Made by a program: the position numbers and the translations under genes | Part shown: in pieces, positions 33,444-41,214 of the stretch | How positions within the stretch are numbered: the first letter of the stretch is position 1 | Layout of the letters: every line of letters starts with the position of its first letter | Assembly (NCBI GenBank): GCA_946546825.1 | Contig: CAMNOK010000003.1 | Coordinates: 1 to 57,327, forward strand | DNA length: 57,327 nucleotides | Source: an uncultured bacterium | GTDB taxonomy: Bacteria > Bacteroidota > Bacteroidia > Bacteroidales > Bacteroidaceae | Direction of reading: 5' to 3' | Notes under the pieces: generated by a model | Database searches by the model: none | The model's input: only the letters and a program-made list of their open reading frames with translations | What the model was told of the DNA's origin: nothing

Positions 33444-36125
33444 TTAGAACTCCTGTCCCAGGATAAAGTGGAAGTTGCTTCCACCCTTCTCCATGATGTT
33501 GCCGTTCTTCACCTTGTCGAATCCATAAGCCCAGTCGATACCCATCAATCCAACCATCGGGAGGAAGACGCGAACACCGATGCCGGCAGAACGCTTCATG
33601 TCGAAGGGATTGAACTTACTGCTATGGTGCCAGGCATTACCTGCTTCCACAAATGTCAGACCATAGATGGTGGTGTTGCCCAACATGAACGGGTAGCGCA
33701 ACTCTGCCGTGAAACGATCGTAGGCATAGCCCTCCTCATAGTAGGGAGTGAGCGAGCCATTCTCATAGCCACGCAGACCGATAGTCTCCTCTGCATATCC
33801 CGTTGAGTAGCCACTCATACCGTCACCTCCCATATAGAAGGTTTCAAACGGTGACTTCTTATACTTGTTGTAGGCACCGAGAATACCCAGTTCCACTCGC
33901 GTCATCAACACGAAACACTTTACGCCCTTGGTCAGCGGGGTAAAGGTGCGTGCCTTGAACTTCCACTTATGGTATTCCACCCAGCGGTATTTCTCCTGCT
34001 GCTCTGCCTGGTAGTTAGGCGAATTGTAGTTGTTGGCAAGGTTCTTATAGTCCTTGTTGCTAAAGAGCGACCATGGCGGCGTAAGCGTCAAGGACGCTGT
34101 GAACTCCGAACCGCTTCGTGGGAACAGGTTGTTGTCGGTTGACGTACGGTTCAGCGAGATATTTAGATTGAGGTTGTTGGAGTTACCATTGGTAATCAGG
34201 AAGTAGCGCCAGTTCTTCATCATGTAGCGAGTGAAGCCCAGCTGTAGCGACAGGAAGAAGAAGTCGTCCGGCCAGCGCAGACGCTTACCCCATCCTACAG
34301 ACACACCAAACATCTGGATGTATTTGTCGGGATCGTAATAGTTCTCCATATTGTAATAGCCACCACCATACGAACCATAACCCAGCATGTAGTTATAGTA
34401 GTTGCTCATGTAGCTATTGTTATAGTAATTGCTCGAGACGTCAGTCTGACGTGAGTAGAATCCACCGACATTAAACTGCGTCGGTCGCTTGCCACCGAGC
34501 CAATTGGTTCCGTAGCTGATATTGTATGACTGGTAGTATGTACCATTTGACTGTGCTCCGATAGACAGTGTCTCACCATCACCGATGGGCATGATGCCGC
34601 GGTGCTCTTTGTTCTTGTTGAAGAGGTTGGCCATGGAGAAATTGTTCAGTTTCAGGCCAACTCGTCCGATGACACCCGTCTGTCCCCAACCGAGCGAGAA
34701 CTCCACCTGGTCGTTGGACTTCTGCTCCAGGTTCCAGTTGATATCCACCGTACCGTCATCAGGATGGGGCTTCACGTCGGGACTGACCTTCTCCGGGTCG
34801 AAGTGGCCCATGGAAGCCAGGTCGCGGGCTGAACGCATGAGGGCATCTTTAGAGAAGAGGTCGCCCGGCTTTGTGCGGAGCTCACGACGCACCACATTCT
34901 CATAGATACGGTCGTTGCCGTTGATTCGTACATGACTGATATGGGCTTGTGGACCTTCCACAATTCTCATCTCCAAATCCACGGAGTCGCCCATGATGTT
35001 TACCTCTGTCGGATCGAGACGGTAGAAGAGATATCCGTTGTTCCAGTATTCGTTGCCCACGGCATCTTCATCTTCTGTAAGGCGCTTGTTCAGGAGCTTC
35101 TGGTTATAGACGTCGCCACTCTTCATGCCGAGCAGCTTGCTGAGATATTCCGTGTGGTAGATGGTGTTACCCACCCAGGTGATATTTCGGATATAGTATT
35201 TCTTTCCTTCATCGACCTTCAGGAAGATGTTGACATGCTTGGCATCGTGCATCCAGACACTATCCTCCAGAATGACGGCATCACGATAGCCCAGCTCATA
35301 GTATTTCTGGATGAGGTTTTGCTTGTCTTCCTTGAAACGCTCGGGCGTAAAGCGTTTCTTGGACTTGAAGATATTGGCCAGGGTTCCTGCCTCATGGGTC
35401 TTGGTAAAGGCTCCTTTGGTGAAGAGCGACCCCTTAATCTTCCTGTTGGAGAGGTTCTTATTGCCAGCCAGATAAATCTTTCTGACTCGAATCTTTTCCT
35501 TCTTATCGATGATGACATCCAAGATGACATGGTTCTTCTGCGAGATATCTTCGCGCTGCATGATTTCCACCTCTGCATTCTTGAAGCCTTTATCATCAAA
35601 ATATTTCTTGGCCAAGATCTTGGCTCTGTCCAGATGGTTGGGATGGATACTCATGCCCTTCAGCAGACCGAGCTTCTTCTCCATGTCCTCACGCTCACTT
35701 TTCTTCAAGCCTACATAGTTGATAGTGGACACTCGCGGACGACTGGTCAACCATACATGCAACCAGATTTTGTTTCCAACAATAGAGTCGGCAGTGATGC
35801 TGACATCTGAAAACAGGCCGTGCTTCCAATATCTTTTCATTGCCTCGGTAATCTCTGTTCCCGGCACCTCCAATTCCTGTCCGACGGTGAGCCCGGATAT
35901 GCCGGCAAGCACATAGTCTTCATAATTGGAGATTCCCGAAACATTAATGCCTCCCAAGATACATACTCGGGGTGAGCCGGTATAAGAGATGGTGGGATTC
36001 ACCAACTTGTCCTGCGCCGAAAGTTGTGGTATGAAGAACAGTGCCTGCATGGCAAGTACACTCATGAGCAGCACTGATCTGCGGACTTTCTCCACCTTAT
36101 TATATATATATGTCATGGTCATCAT
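33444..36125 (-). CDS. bamA: Outer-membrane protein assembly factor BamA
   Basis: An 893-residue Omp85 protein and the core of the BAM complex, which inserts beta-barrels into the outer membrane. After a signal peptide ending QLSAQ come five POTRA domains (about 70-470) and a 16-stranded barrel ending in the outer-membrane C-terminal phenylalanine (FILGQEF). The barrel has the conserved lid-loop motif LRGYENGS, the Bacteroidetes form of VRGF. A Tyr/Asn/Gly-rich stretch encoded at about 34325-34442 forms an expanded barrel loop. Neighbours uppS and ompH give the conserved envelope order. Confidence 0.96.
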   Translation of the reverse strand: MMTMTYIYNKVEKVRRSVLLMSVLAMQALFFIPQLSAQDKLVNPTISYTGSPRVCILGGINVSGISNYEDYVLAGISGLTVGQELEVPGTEITEAMKRYWKHGLFSDVSITADSIVGNKIWLHVWLTSRPRVSTINYVGLKKSEREDMEKKLGLLKGMSIHPNHLDRAKILAKKYFDDKGFKNAEVEIMQREDISQKNHVILDVIIDKKEKIRVRKIYLAGNKNLSNRKIKGSLFTKGAFTKTHEAGTLANIFKSKKRFTPERFKEDKQNLIQKYYELGYRDAVILEDSVWMHDAKHVNIFLKVDEGKKYYIRNITWVGNTIYHTEYLSKLLGMKSGDVYNQKLLNKRLTEDEDAVGNEYWNNGYLFYRLDPTEVNIMGDSVDLEMRIVEGPQAHISHVRINGNDRIYENVVRRELRTKPGDLFSKDALMRSARDLASMGHFDPEKVSPDVKPHPDDGTVDINWNLEQKSNDQVEFSLGWGQTGVIGRVGLKLNNFSMANLFNKNKEHRGIMPIGDGETLSIGAQSNGTYYQSYNISYGTNWLGGKRPTQFNVGGFYSRQTDVSSNYYNNSYMSNYYNYMLGYGSYGGGYYNMENYYDPDKYIQMFGVSVGWGKRLRWPDDFFFLSLQLGFTRYMMKNWRYFLITNGNSNNLNLNISLNRTSTDNNLFPRSGSEFTASLTLTPPWSLFSNKDYKNLANNYNSPNYQAEQQEKYRWVEYHKWKFKARTFTPLTKGVKCFVLMTRVELGILGAYNKYKKSPFETFYMGGDGMSGYSTGYAEETIGLRGYENGSLTPYYEEGYAYDRFTAELRYPFMLGNTTIYGLTFVEAGNAWHHSSKFNPFDMKRSAGIGVRVFLPMVGLMGIDWAYGFDKVKNGNIMEKGGSNFHFILGQEF

Positions 36126-36155
36126 TATTTCATTATTCTTGTCGATGGCTCTTAT

Positions 36156-36872
36156 TCATGCTCCTTCCTCAACCTGAGCCTCAGTCTTTCCGAAACGTCG
36201 CTGCCTGCTCTGATAGCTGGCAATGGCCTTGTGGAGGTCAGCCTCCTTGAAGTCTGGCCAGTAGGTGTCGCAGAAATACAACTCCGAGTAGGCTATCTGC
36301 CAAAGCAAGTAGTTGGAGATACGCAATTCGCCTCCCGTTCGGATGAGCAAGTCTGGATCAGGCATGAAGTTGGTAGCTAAATGCTGACTGACGACTTCCT
36401 CCGTGATTTCTTCTGGCTTGCAGCCTGCCAGGCTACGCACGGCCTCGGTAATCTCCCAACGACTGGAGTAGCTAAGGGCCACCACCATCGTCATGGCATC
36501 ATTGGCAGCCGTATGTTCTTCTGTTTCGCGCAACTTGTCACGCACAGCCTCTGGCAATCGGTTCATATCACCGATAACGCGGAAACGTACATTGTTCTTC
36601 ATGAAGATTTCATCTTCCAACGAGCTCAGCACCAGTCCCATCAATGCCGCCACCTCATCGGCAGGCCTGTTCCAGTTCTCTGTAGAAAAGGTGTAGAGTG
36701 TCAGGTATTTCACGCCGAGGTGCACACATTCCGAGGTGATACGTCTTACCGTTTCCACACCTGCCTGATGTCCCATATTGCGTGGCAAGCCTTGTTCGTT
36801 GGCCCAGCGTCCGTTGCCATCCATGATGATAGCGATGTGCTGAGGAATCCTTGTTTTATCTATTGTTACCAT
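36156..36872 (-). CDS. uppS: Isoprenyl transferase (undecaprenyl diphosphate synthase)
   Basis: This 238-residue cis-prenyltransferase extends farnesyl diphosphate to the C55 carrier lipid for peptidoglycan, O-antigen and capsule. Diagnostic motifs are [20 protein letters not shown] (catalytic Asp), [13 protein letters not shown] and [20 protein letters not shown] with SELYF. The start is ATG 36872, 4 bp after the stop of the upstream DUF6089 gene. It lies directly upstream of bamA. The carrier it makes would serve the glycan genes elsewhere in this window. Confidence 0.97.
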   Translation of the reverse strand: MVTIDKTRIPQHIAIIMDGNGRWANEQGLPRNMGHQAGVETVRRITSECVHLGVKYLTLYTFSTENWNRPADEVAALMGLVLSSLEDEIFMKNNVRFRVIGDMNRLPEAVRDKLRETEEHTAANDAMTMVVALSYSSRWEITEAVRSLAGCKPEEITEEVVSQHLATNFMPDPDLLIRTGGELRISNYLLWQIAYSELYFCDTYWPDFKEADLHKAIASYQSRQRRFGKTEAQVEEGA

Positions 36873-36876
36873 GTCT

Positions 36877-37569
36877 TTATTCGTCTTGGTTATGACACAC
36901 TTTACACTTCGCCCAAAAACTGTAGGTCAGTGACAGCTGAAGGACGCTGTAGCAGTCGGTATTCTTAAATGGCCCGCTACTCTTCACATAATAAGGGTCT
37001 GCCACTCCGTCGAGTTTGTCACTCATAGAGAAGTGGACTGCCCACTCCAGGCCGAGGTTCAGCCGAGGTGCTATCTTGTATTTCAATCCAAGTCCTATCG
37101 GAACATTGGCTGTGGTAGCACTCTTTCCGTTACCACTGGCTGAAGTTATGCCCAGGCCCCCGAAGACAAACGGTGTGAGCCGCTGTGCTCCACGGTAGTC
37201 GCGCCCGGTGCCATACGGCCAGAAGTTATATTCATAGGTCAGGCTCACATCGACGAGCGAGTTGCTGAACTCGTAGGGTGTCGTCTGAAAGTCGGGATAA
37301 TAGGTCTCTACATTCTGTGAGGAGCCCTTGATTTTCCCGTATGTTGCCGCCAGTCGGAAGGCCATGTAGGGATTGAGCACACGTCGTGCCATGATGGTTG
37401 CCATGGGTTGCATTTCCTTGAAAACTCCGTCATTGAAGTCCCCCTCATAAGTCATCATACCTGTACCCAGCCCTATCTCCATCCGGTATTCCAGTTCTGA
37501 TTGTGCCAGCACTCTGATAACTGAGACCAACAGGATAACGACTGCAACGAAGACTCTACGCATAAGCAT
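36877..37569 (-). CDS. DUF6089-family outer-membrane beta-barrel protein
   Basis: A 230-residue protein with a signal peptide ending RVLAQ and alternating aromatic beta strands ([64 protein letters not shown]) of a small eight-strand-type barrel. In Bacteroidales a DUF6089 gene commonly precedes uppS and bamA, as here. This hints at a role in outer-membrane biogenesis, though no function is established. The last 15 residues leave the barrel with a short polar tail containing two cysteines (CKVCHNQDE). Confidence 0.88.
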   Translation of the reverse strand: MLMRRVFVAVVILLVSVIRVLAQSELEYRMEIGLGTGMMTYEGDFNDGVFKEMQPMATIMARRVLNPYMAFRLAATYGKIKGSSQNVETYYPDFQTTPYEFSNSLVDVSLTYEYNFWPYGTGRDYRGAQRLTPFVFGGLGITSASGNGKSATTANVPIGLGLKYKIAPRLNLGLEWAVHFSMSDKLDGVADPYYVKSSGPFKNTDCYSVLQLSLTYSFWAKCKVCHNQDE

Positions 37570-37586
37570 CTCTTTATTTTAAAGGA

Positions 37587-38987
37587 CTACCATCCCAGCT
37601 GGCTAAGGCGTCCCTTCCATATCTTGCCATTCTCTCCTACCAGCCACAAATAGTCGTTGTTGTCCACTGTCAGGGTGAAAGTTTCGTTGGCGGTGACCAG
37701 TTCTGCAGGCAACTGGTAGCTGCTGGTAAGTGTCCATGTCAGGCCGCTGTTTTCTGTATAGTAAACGACATAGGATTCAGAGGTATTGTCAGATGACACT
37801 GTGCCAAAGGCATACACCTTTTTGTCATAGACCAGGCCTTGCAGTCCGTCGAGACGTGGCAGCGTGCGCACCACCTCTTCATCAAGGCTATAGTAGGTCC
37901 AAGGCTCGTTCACGGCATTTGGTCCGGTGGTTTCTATTTTCCCCCAAATCATCGTCTTCCGGTCAGCAGGGTAGTCTGTTTTATTTCGGTTTCCGAAGAG
38001 CAACAGGCGATTAAAACCTGCCACTGTCTGCTGCGGCAGACTGACCAGCTGAAGGTTTTCGGTCGGCAATAATGTAACATGATCGTCAAGTGTTTCAGGA
38101 GTCCATGTCTTTCCGTCAGCCGACGAACTCAGTCCCGTAGCGGTGAGTGCATAGAGGGCGTTCTTTCCGGCTCCTATCAGTTTGACGAGTGTAGCATTGC
38201 TGGTCTCCTGTGTCCATTGTTCGCCATCGGGAGAACTCAATACGAGGTTTCCTGTCAGGATATAAAGTTTCCCGTTATATACTGCCATATTTTCTCCCAC
38301 GTTAGCATCAAGCACCATGTTGACATTGCTCTGAGCAGCTCGCCATTCCTTACCGTCATCAGACAGGAACAAGGCGCCAGCCCCTGCCCTCCGGCCAAAG
38401 ACCAACAGGCGTCCATTCAGACTGACAACGCGCTTGTTGGTCAGTTGCCGCAAATCCTCGCTTTGTGTCTGACTCTGCCAGCCAAAGTCGTCTTCCTTCT
38501 GTTGGTGCACATTTACCTTCAGCGTATAGCTGCGATAAGCCGTGGCGCGTCCGTTATAGACACGCAGCTCTCGAGGATAGGAAAAATCCAACGAGTCGCT
38601 ACTGGAAACCAAGTAAAGACTGTCATCCTCTTCAGTTTCAGGAGTAACTTTGATAACAACCGTTCCTGAATTCTTGGTACTCACCGTACAGGTACATTTC
38701 GACACATCCGTTCCATAAGGGAGAGAGTCTGGGTTGTATATTTCTCTCGTCTGCTGGTTGATGCGGAACTTATAGACACCGGCATTCAATGTGGTTGTAT
38801 AGACACTGTCCTGACCTTTGCTGTCCTTACCTGTCATCTGCCTCTCCAAGGTTCCGAGGGTAAAGGAGGTAATGGCCGTATCATCGTAATAGACAAGCGT
38901 CACCTCATCATCACCATCGTTTAGACACGACGTGAGACAACAGGTCGCAACAAACGACAGGAAAATATTGGTTAATTTCCTTTTCAT
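37587..38987 (-). CDS. DUF6242-family lipoprotein
   Basis: A 466-residue lipoprotein whose signal peptide ends in the lipobox LTSC. An N-terminal Ig-like segment (about 35-150) is followed by a repeat-rich region with LLVFGRRAGAGALFLSDDGKEW, KNALYALTATGLSSSADGKTW and YVVYYTENSGLTW. These resemble short beta-propeller (BNR-like) blades with the SSDGxxW/SxDGxxW pattern. This matches the DUF6242 family of Bacteroidales. Function unknown; carbohydrate or protein binding at the surface is plausible. It heads the DUF6089-uppS-bamA-ompH-murI operon with a 17-bp gap and has its own promoter. Confidence 0.82.
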   Translation of the reverse strand: MKRKLTNIFLSFVATCCLTSCLNDGDDEVTLVYYDDTAITSFTLGTLERQMTGKDSKGQDSVYTTTLNAGVYKFRINQQTREIYNPDSLPYGTDVSKCTCTVSTKNSGTVVIKVTPETEEDDSLYLVSSSDSLDFSYPRELRVYNGRATAYRSYTLKVNVHQQKEDDFGWQSQTQSEDLRQLTNKRVVSLNGRLLVFGRRAGAGALFLSDDGKEWRAAQSNVNMVLDANVGENMAVYNGKLYILTGNLVLSSPDGEQWTQETSNATLVKLIGAGKNALYALTATGLSSSADGKTWTPETLDDHVTLLPTENLQLVSLPQQTVAGFNRLLLFGNRNKTDYPADRKTMIWGKIETTGPNAVNEPWTYYSLDEEVVRTLPRLDGLQGLVYDKKVYAFGTVSSDNTSESYVVYYTENSGLTWTLTSSYQLPAELVTANETFTLTVDNNDYLWLVGENGKIWKGRLSQLGW

Positions 38988-39012
38988 TATTTTCTTTTGA
39001 AAAATTTTGGTG

Positions 39013-39020
39013 CAAATTTA
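39013..39020 (-). promoter_or_regulatory. Promoter -7 element for the DUF6242 operon
   Basis: The minus strand reads TAAATTTG 26 bp before the ATG at 38987. No -33 TTG at standard spacing. Confidence 0.6.
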
Positions 39021-39103
39021 ATCAGAAATCCTCAATTAGCGGTCTTTTTTAATACTTTATTATGTAAAATATGGATTAGGTAAGGTTTTTTTAAGTTTTC
39101 TTT

Positions 39104-39260
39104 GAAAATAAAAAGGCCGATACGATCACTCGCACCGGACTCTTTAGCTTTGGATTCAAATGAATCTCAAAACAAAATCTTTACCTTAAAATCTATCAAA
39201 CTACTAACCTAATGAAAACCTTATTTCTATTTTTTGGGGTGTGTTCTCTCTTGAACACGG
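39104..39260 (-). ncRNA. Predicted small RNA, about 150 nt
   Basis: A full promoter on the minus strand (39293-39263) predicts a start near 39257. The transcript begins with the hairpin GTGTTC-AAGAGA-GAACAC, contains the 14-nt palindrome GATTCAAATGAATC (39153-39166) and ends with a terminator. The terminator stem is CCGGTGCGA/TCGTATCGG, nine pairs with two G-U, with a GTGA loop, followed by a T-rich run to 39104. The downstream DUF6242 gene has a separate promoter, so an independent sRNA is favoured over a leader. No known RNA family was recognised. Confidence 0.7.
39117..39138 (-). terminator. Intrinsic terminator of the predicted small RNA
   Basis: A nine-pair stem (39130-39138 with 39117-39125) and 4-nt loop on the minus strand, then CCTTTTTATTTTC. 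Confidence 0.8.
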
Positions 39261-39262
39261 TG

Positions 39263-39293
39263 CAAAGGTACGGTCATTTTCTTTTCCCGACAA
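39263..39293 (-). promoter_or_regulatory. Consensus promoter of the predicted small RNA
   Basis: On the minus strand, TTG (39293-39291), 20-bp spacer, TACCTTTG (39270-39263). This is one of the three best promoter matches in the window, yet no gene starts within 250 bp. Confidence 0.8.
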
Positions 39294-39330
39294 GCATTTT
39301 CTTCCACTCCTTTCGTTTTCTCCCTTTTTT

Positions 39331-39344
39331 TTGATTTAAGTCAA
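39331..39344. promoter_or_regulatory. Crp/Fnr-like dyad
   Basis: TTGATTTAAGTCAA differs from the Fnr consensus TTGAT-N4-ATCAA at one base, and flanking T/A extend the dyad to 39329-39346. Its centre is about 80 bp upstream of the predicted sRNA start, a typical activator distance. Confidence 0.45.
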
Positions 39345-39448
39345 AATCGACAAACCTCCACCAGACCTCCTGTCAGGAAATCAGCATAAAAGAGTTCTAA
39401 AAATAATCTTTTTTAGGGAATAACATCTATTGTTTAAAAAATAATTTG

Positions 39449-39456
39449 TACTTTTG
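39449..39456 (+). promoter_or_regulatory. Promoter -7 element for GH109 gene
   Basis: TACTTTTG matches TAnnTTTG, with about 45 nt of leader to the ATG at 39508. A TTG at 39430-39432 is 16 bp away, closer than standard. Confidence 0.6.
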
Positions 39457-39507
39457 TCGCATATATTGACCTTTAACGAAGAATCAACCTAAATAACCAA
39501 TTTACAA

Positions 39508-41130
39508 ATGAACAAGAAATCATTTATTCTTTTGCTGTTGGCAGCTGTCATGATGCTGCCCACTATCAGCATCTCCGCTCAACAGCCGGAGGCAGGACCT
39601 TTCAACTGGCCCTATGAAGTAAAGAATGGAACCATCGTCACCAAGGTGCCTGCCCGCGAGGCTGGGCAGAAAAGTGTGCTCGGCCTGACGACTCCGAAGA
39701 TGAACGTCGTGCGTGTGGCCTTCGTCGGTCTCGGCATGCGTGGTCCAGGTGCCGTAGAGCGTTGGACCCACATACCCGGTATCCAGATCATGGCCCTTTG
39801 CGACTATGTGAAGGAACGTGCAGAAGGTTGTCAGAAATTCCTGCGCAATGCCAGCATGCCTGCTGCCGACATCTATTATGGTGAAGACGGCTATAAGGAA
39901 CTCTGCAAGCGCCCCGACATCGACGTTGTCTATATCGCTACCGACTGGATTCATCACTTCCTCGTGGCACGCGAAGCTCTGGAGAACGGCAAACATGTGG
40001 CCATTGAAGTCCCCTCTGCGATGAATATGAACGAGATCTGGACGCTCATCAACCTGGCAGAAAAGAAGCAACTCCACTGCATGATTCTGGAAAACTGCTG
40101 CTACGACTTCTTTGAGCTGAACTCCCTGAACATGGCACAACACGGTGTCTTCGGCGAAGTCATCTACACCATGGGAGCCTACCGTCACGACCTGAGCCCC
40201 TTCTGGGACTATTACTGGAAGAAAGACAGTGCCGACAAACTGGGATGGCGCCTGGACTTCAACAAGAAGTTCCGCGGCGACGTGTATGCCACCCACGGCC
40301 TGGGCCCCATCGCACAGGTTCTCAACATCCATCGTGGCGACCGCATGAAGACCCTCGTAGCCATGGACACTAAGTCTGTGGTTGGCAAAAAACTGGTCAA
40401 GGACCGCACGGGCAAGGATGAGGCCTTCCGCAACGGCGACCACACCACCACCCTCATCTCCACAGACAATGGTAAGGTCATCGAGATTCATCATAACGTG
40501 ATGACACCGCAGCCCTACAACCGCATGTATCAGCTGACCGGCACCACTGGCTTTGCCAACAAATATCCTGTCGAAGGCTATGCCCTCTCCGCCAAGGAGA
40601 TGACAGCTGCCGGCGTGAAGCCCAACCACGAGAATCTCTCTGCTCACGACTATCTGCCCGAAGCCGACCAGGCTGAGCTTGTGAAGAAGTTCACCAGCCC
40701 CATCGTCAAGAAATATGGTGAGGAAGCCAAGGAAGTGGGAGGCCACGGCGGCATGGACTTCATCATGGACAGCCGCTTCGTCTATTGCCTGCGCAACGGT
40801 CTGCCTCTCGACATGGACGTCTATGACCTGGCCGAGTGGTGCTGCCTGGCAGAGTTGGGAAGCATGTCGATGGATAATGGCAACATGCCCGTGGAAGTTC
40901 CCGACTTCACCCGCGGCCACTGGAACGACGTGAAAGGCTACCGCCATGCCTGGGCCGCTCCTGCCGACGAAGCTCAGACGGAAGCCGCTGCCAAGGCCTT
41001 CACCTCACAGCTGAAAGCTTTCGGAGCACTCTATTGGGACACCTTCGACAAGAAGGGCGAAGCCGCTGCCAAGAAGGCACTGGCTGCCGCTCAGAAGAAA
41101 GCTGCCAAAGGCAAGAAAGCAAAGAAGTAA
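39508..41130 (+). CDS. GH109-like Gfo/Idh/MocA-family exported glycosidase
   Basis: A 540-residue exported protein with a signal peptide ending SISAQ. The NAD-binding domain (VRVAFVGLGMRGPGAVERW, about 67-85) is followed by IATDWIHHFLVAREALENGK and the GH109 block MILENCCYDFFELNSLNMAQ near residue 194. GH109 enzymes are alpha-N-acetylgalactosaminidases that use tightly bound NAD+ in an oxidation-elimination mechanism. The last 30 residues are an Ala/Lys-rich tail absent from the core fold. A plain oxidoreductase is the alternative. It likely acts in the periplasm on GalNAc-containing host glycans. Confidence 0.85.
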   Translation: MNKKSFILLLLAAVMMLPTISISAQQPEAGPFNWPYEVKNGTIVTKVPAREAGQKSVLGLTTPKMNVVRVAFVGLGMRGPGAVERWTHIPGIQIMALCDYVKERAEGCQKFLRNASMPAADIYYGEDGYKELCKRPDIDVVYIATDWIHHFLVAREALENGKHVAIEVPSAMNMNEIWTLINLAEKKQLHCMILENCCYDFFELNSLNMAQHGVFGEVIYTMGAYRHDLSPFWDYYWKKDSADKLGWRLDFNKKFRGDVYATHGLGPIAQVLNIHRGDRMKTLVAMDTKSVVGKKLVKDRTGKDEAFRNGDHTTTLISTDNGKVIEIHHNVMTPQPYNRMYQLTGTTGFANKYPVEGYALSAKEMTAAGVKPNHENLSAHDYLPEADQAELVKKFTSPIVKKYGEEAKEVGGHGGMDFIMDSRFVYCLRNGLPLDMDVYDLAEWCCLAELGSMSMDNGNMPVEVPDFTRGHWNDVKGYRHAWAAPADEAQTEAAAKAFTSQLKAFGALYWDTFDKKGEAAAKKALAAAQKKAAKGKKAKK

Positions 41131-41147
41131 TCACAAACCACAACAAT

Positions 41148-41190
41148 ACCCCCGCTATGCTCCTGCAAAGGAATAGTGGGGGTTTTTCTT
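41148..41190 (+). terminator. Intrinsic terminator between GH109 and GH2 genes
   Basis: ACCCCCGCTAT (41148-41158) pairs perfectly with ATAGTGGGGGT (41173-41183), followed by TTTTCTTTT. It ends 25 bp before the GH2 ATG, and no promoter is seen between, so GH2 expression would depend on read-through. Confidence 0.85.
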
Positions 41191-41214
41191 TTCCCGCACA
41201 AAAACCATAAACTC

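Larger units (their letters stand above)
38988..39507. other. Intergenic region with small-RNA gene and two promoters
   Basis: These 520 bases hold the promoter of the DUF6242 gene (39013-39020), a probable minus-strand small RNA (about 39104-39260) with its own promoter, a Crp/Fnr-like dyad (39331-39344) and the promoter of the GH109 gene (39449-39456). No open frame is supported. Confidence 0.75.
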
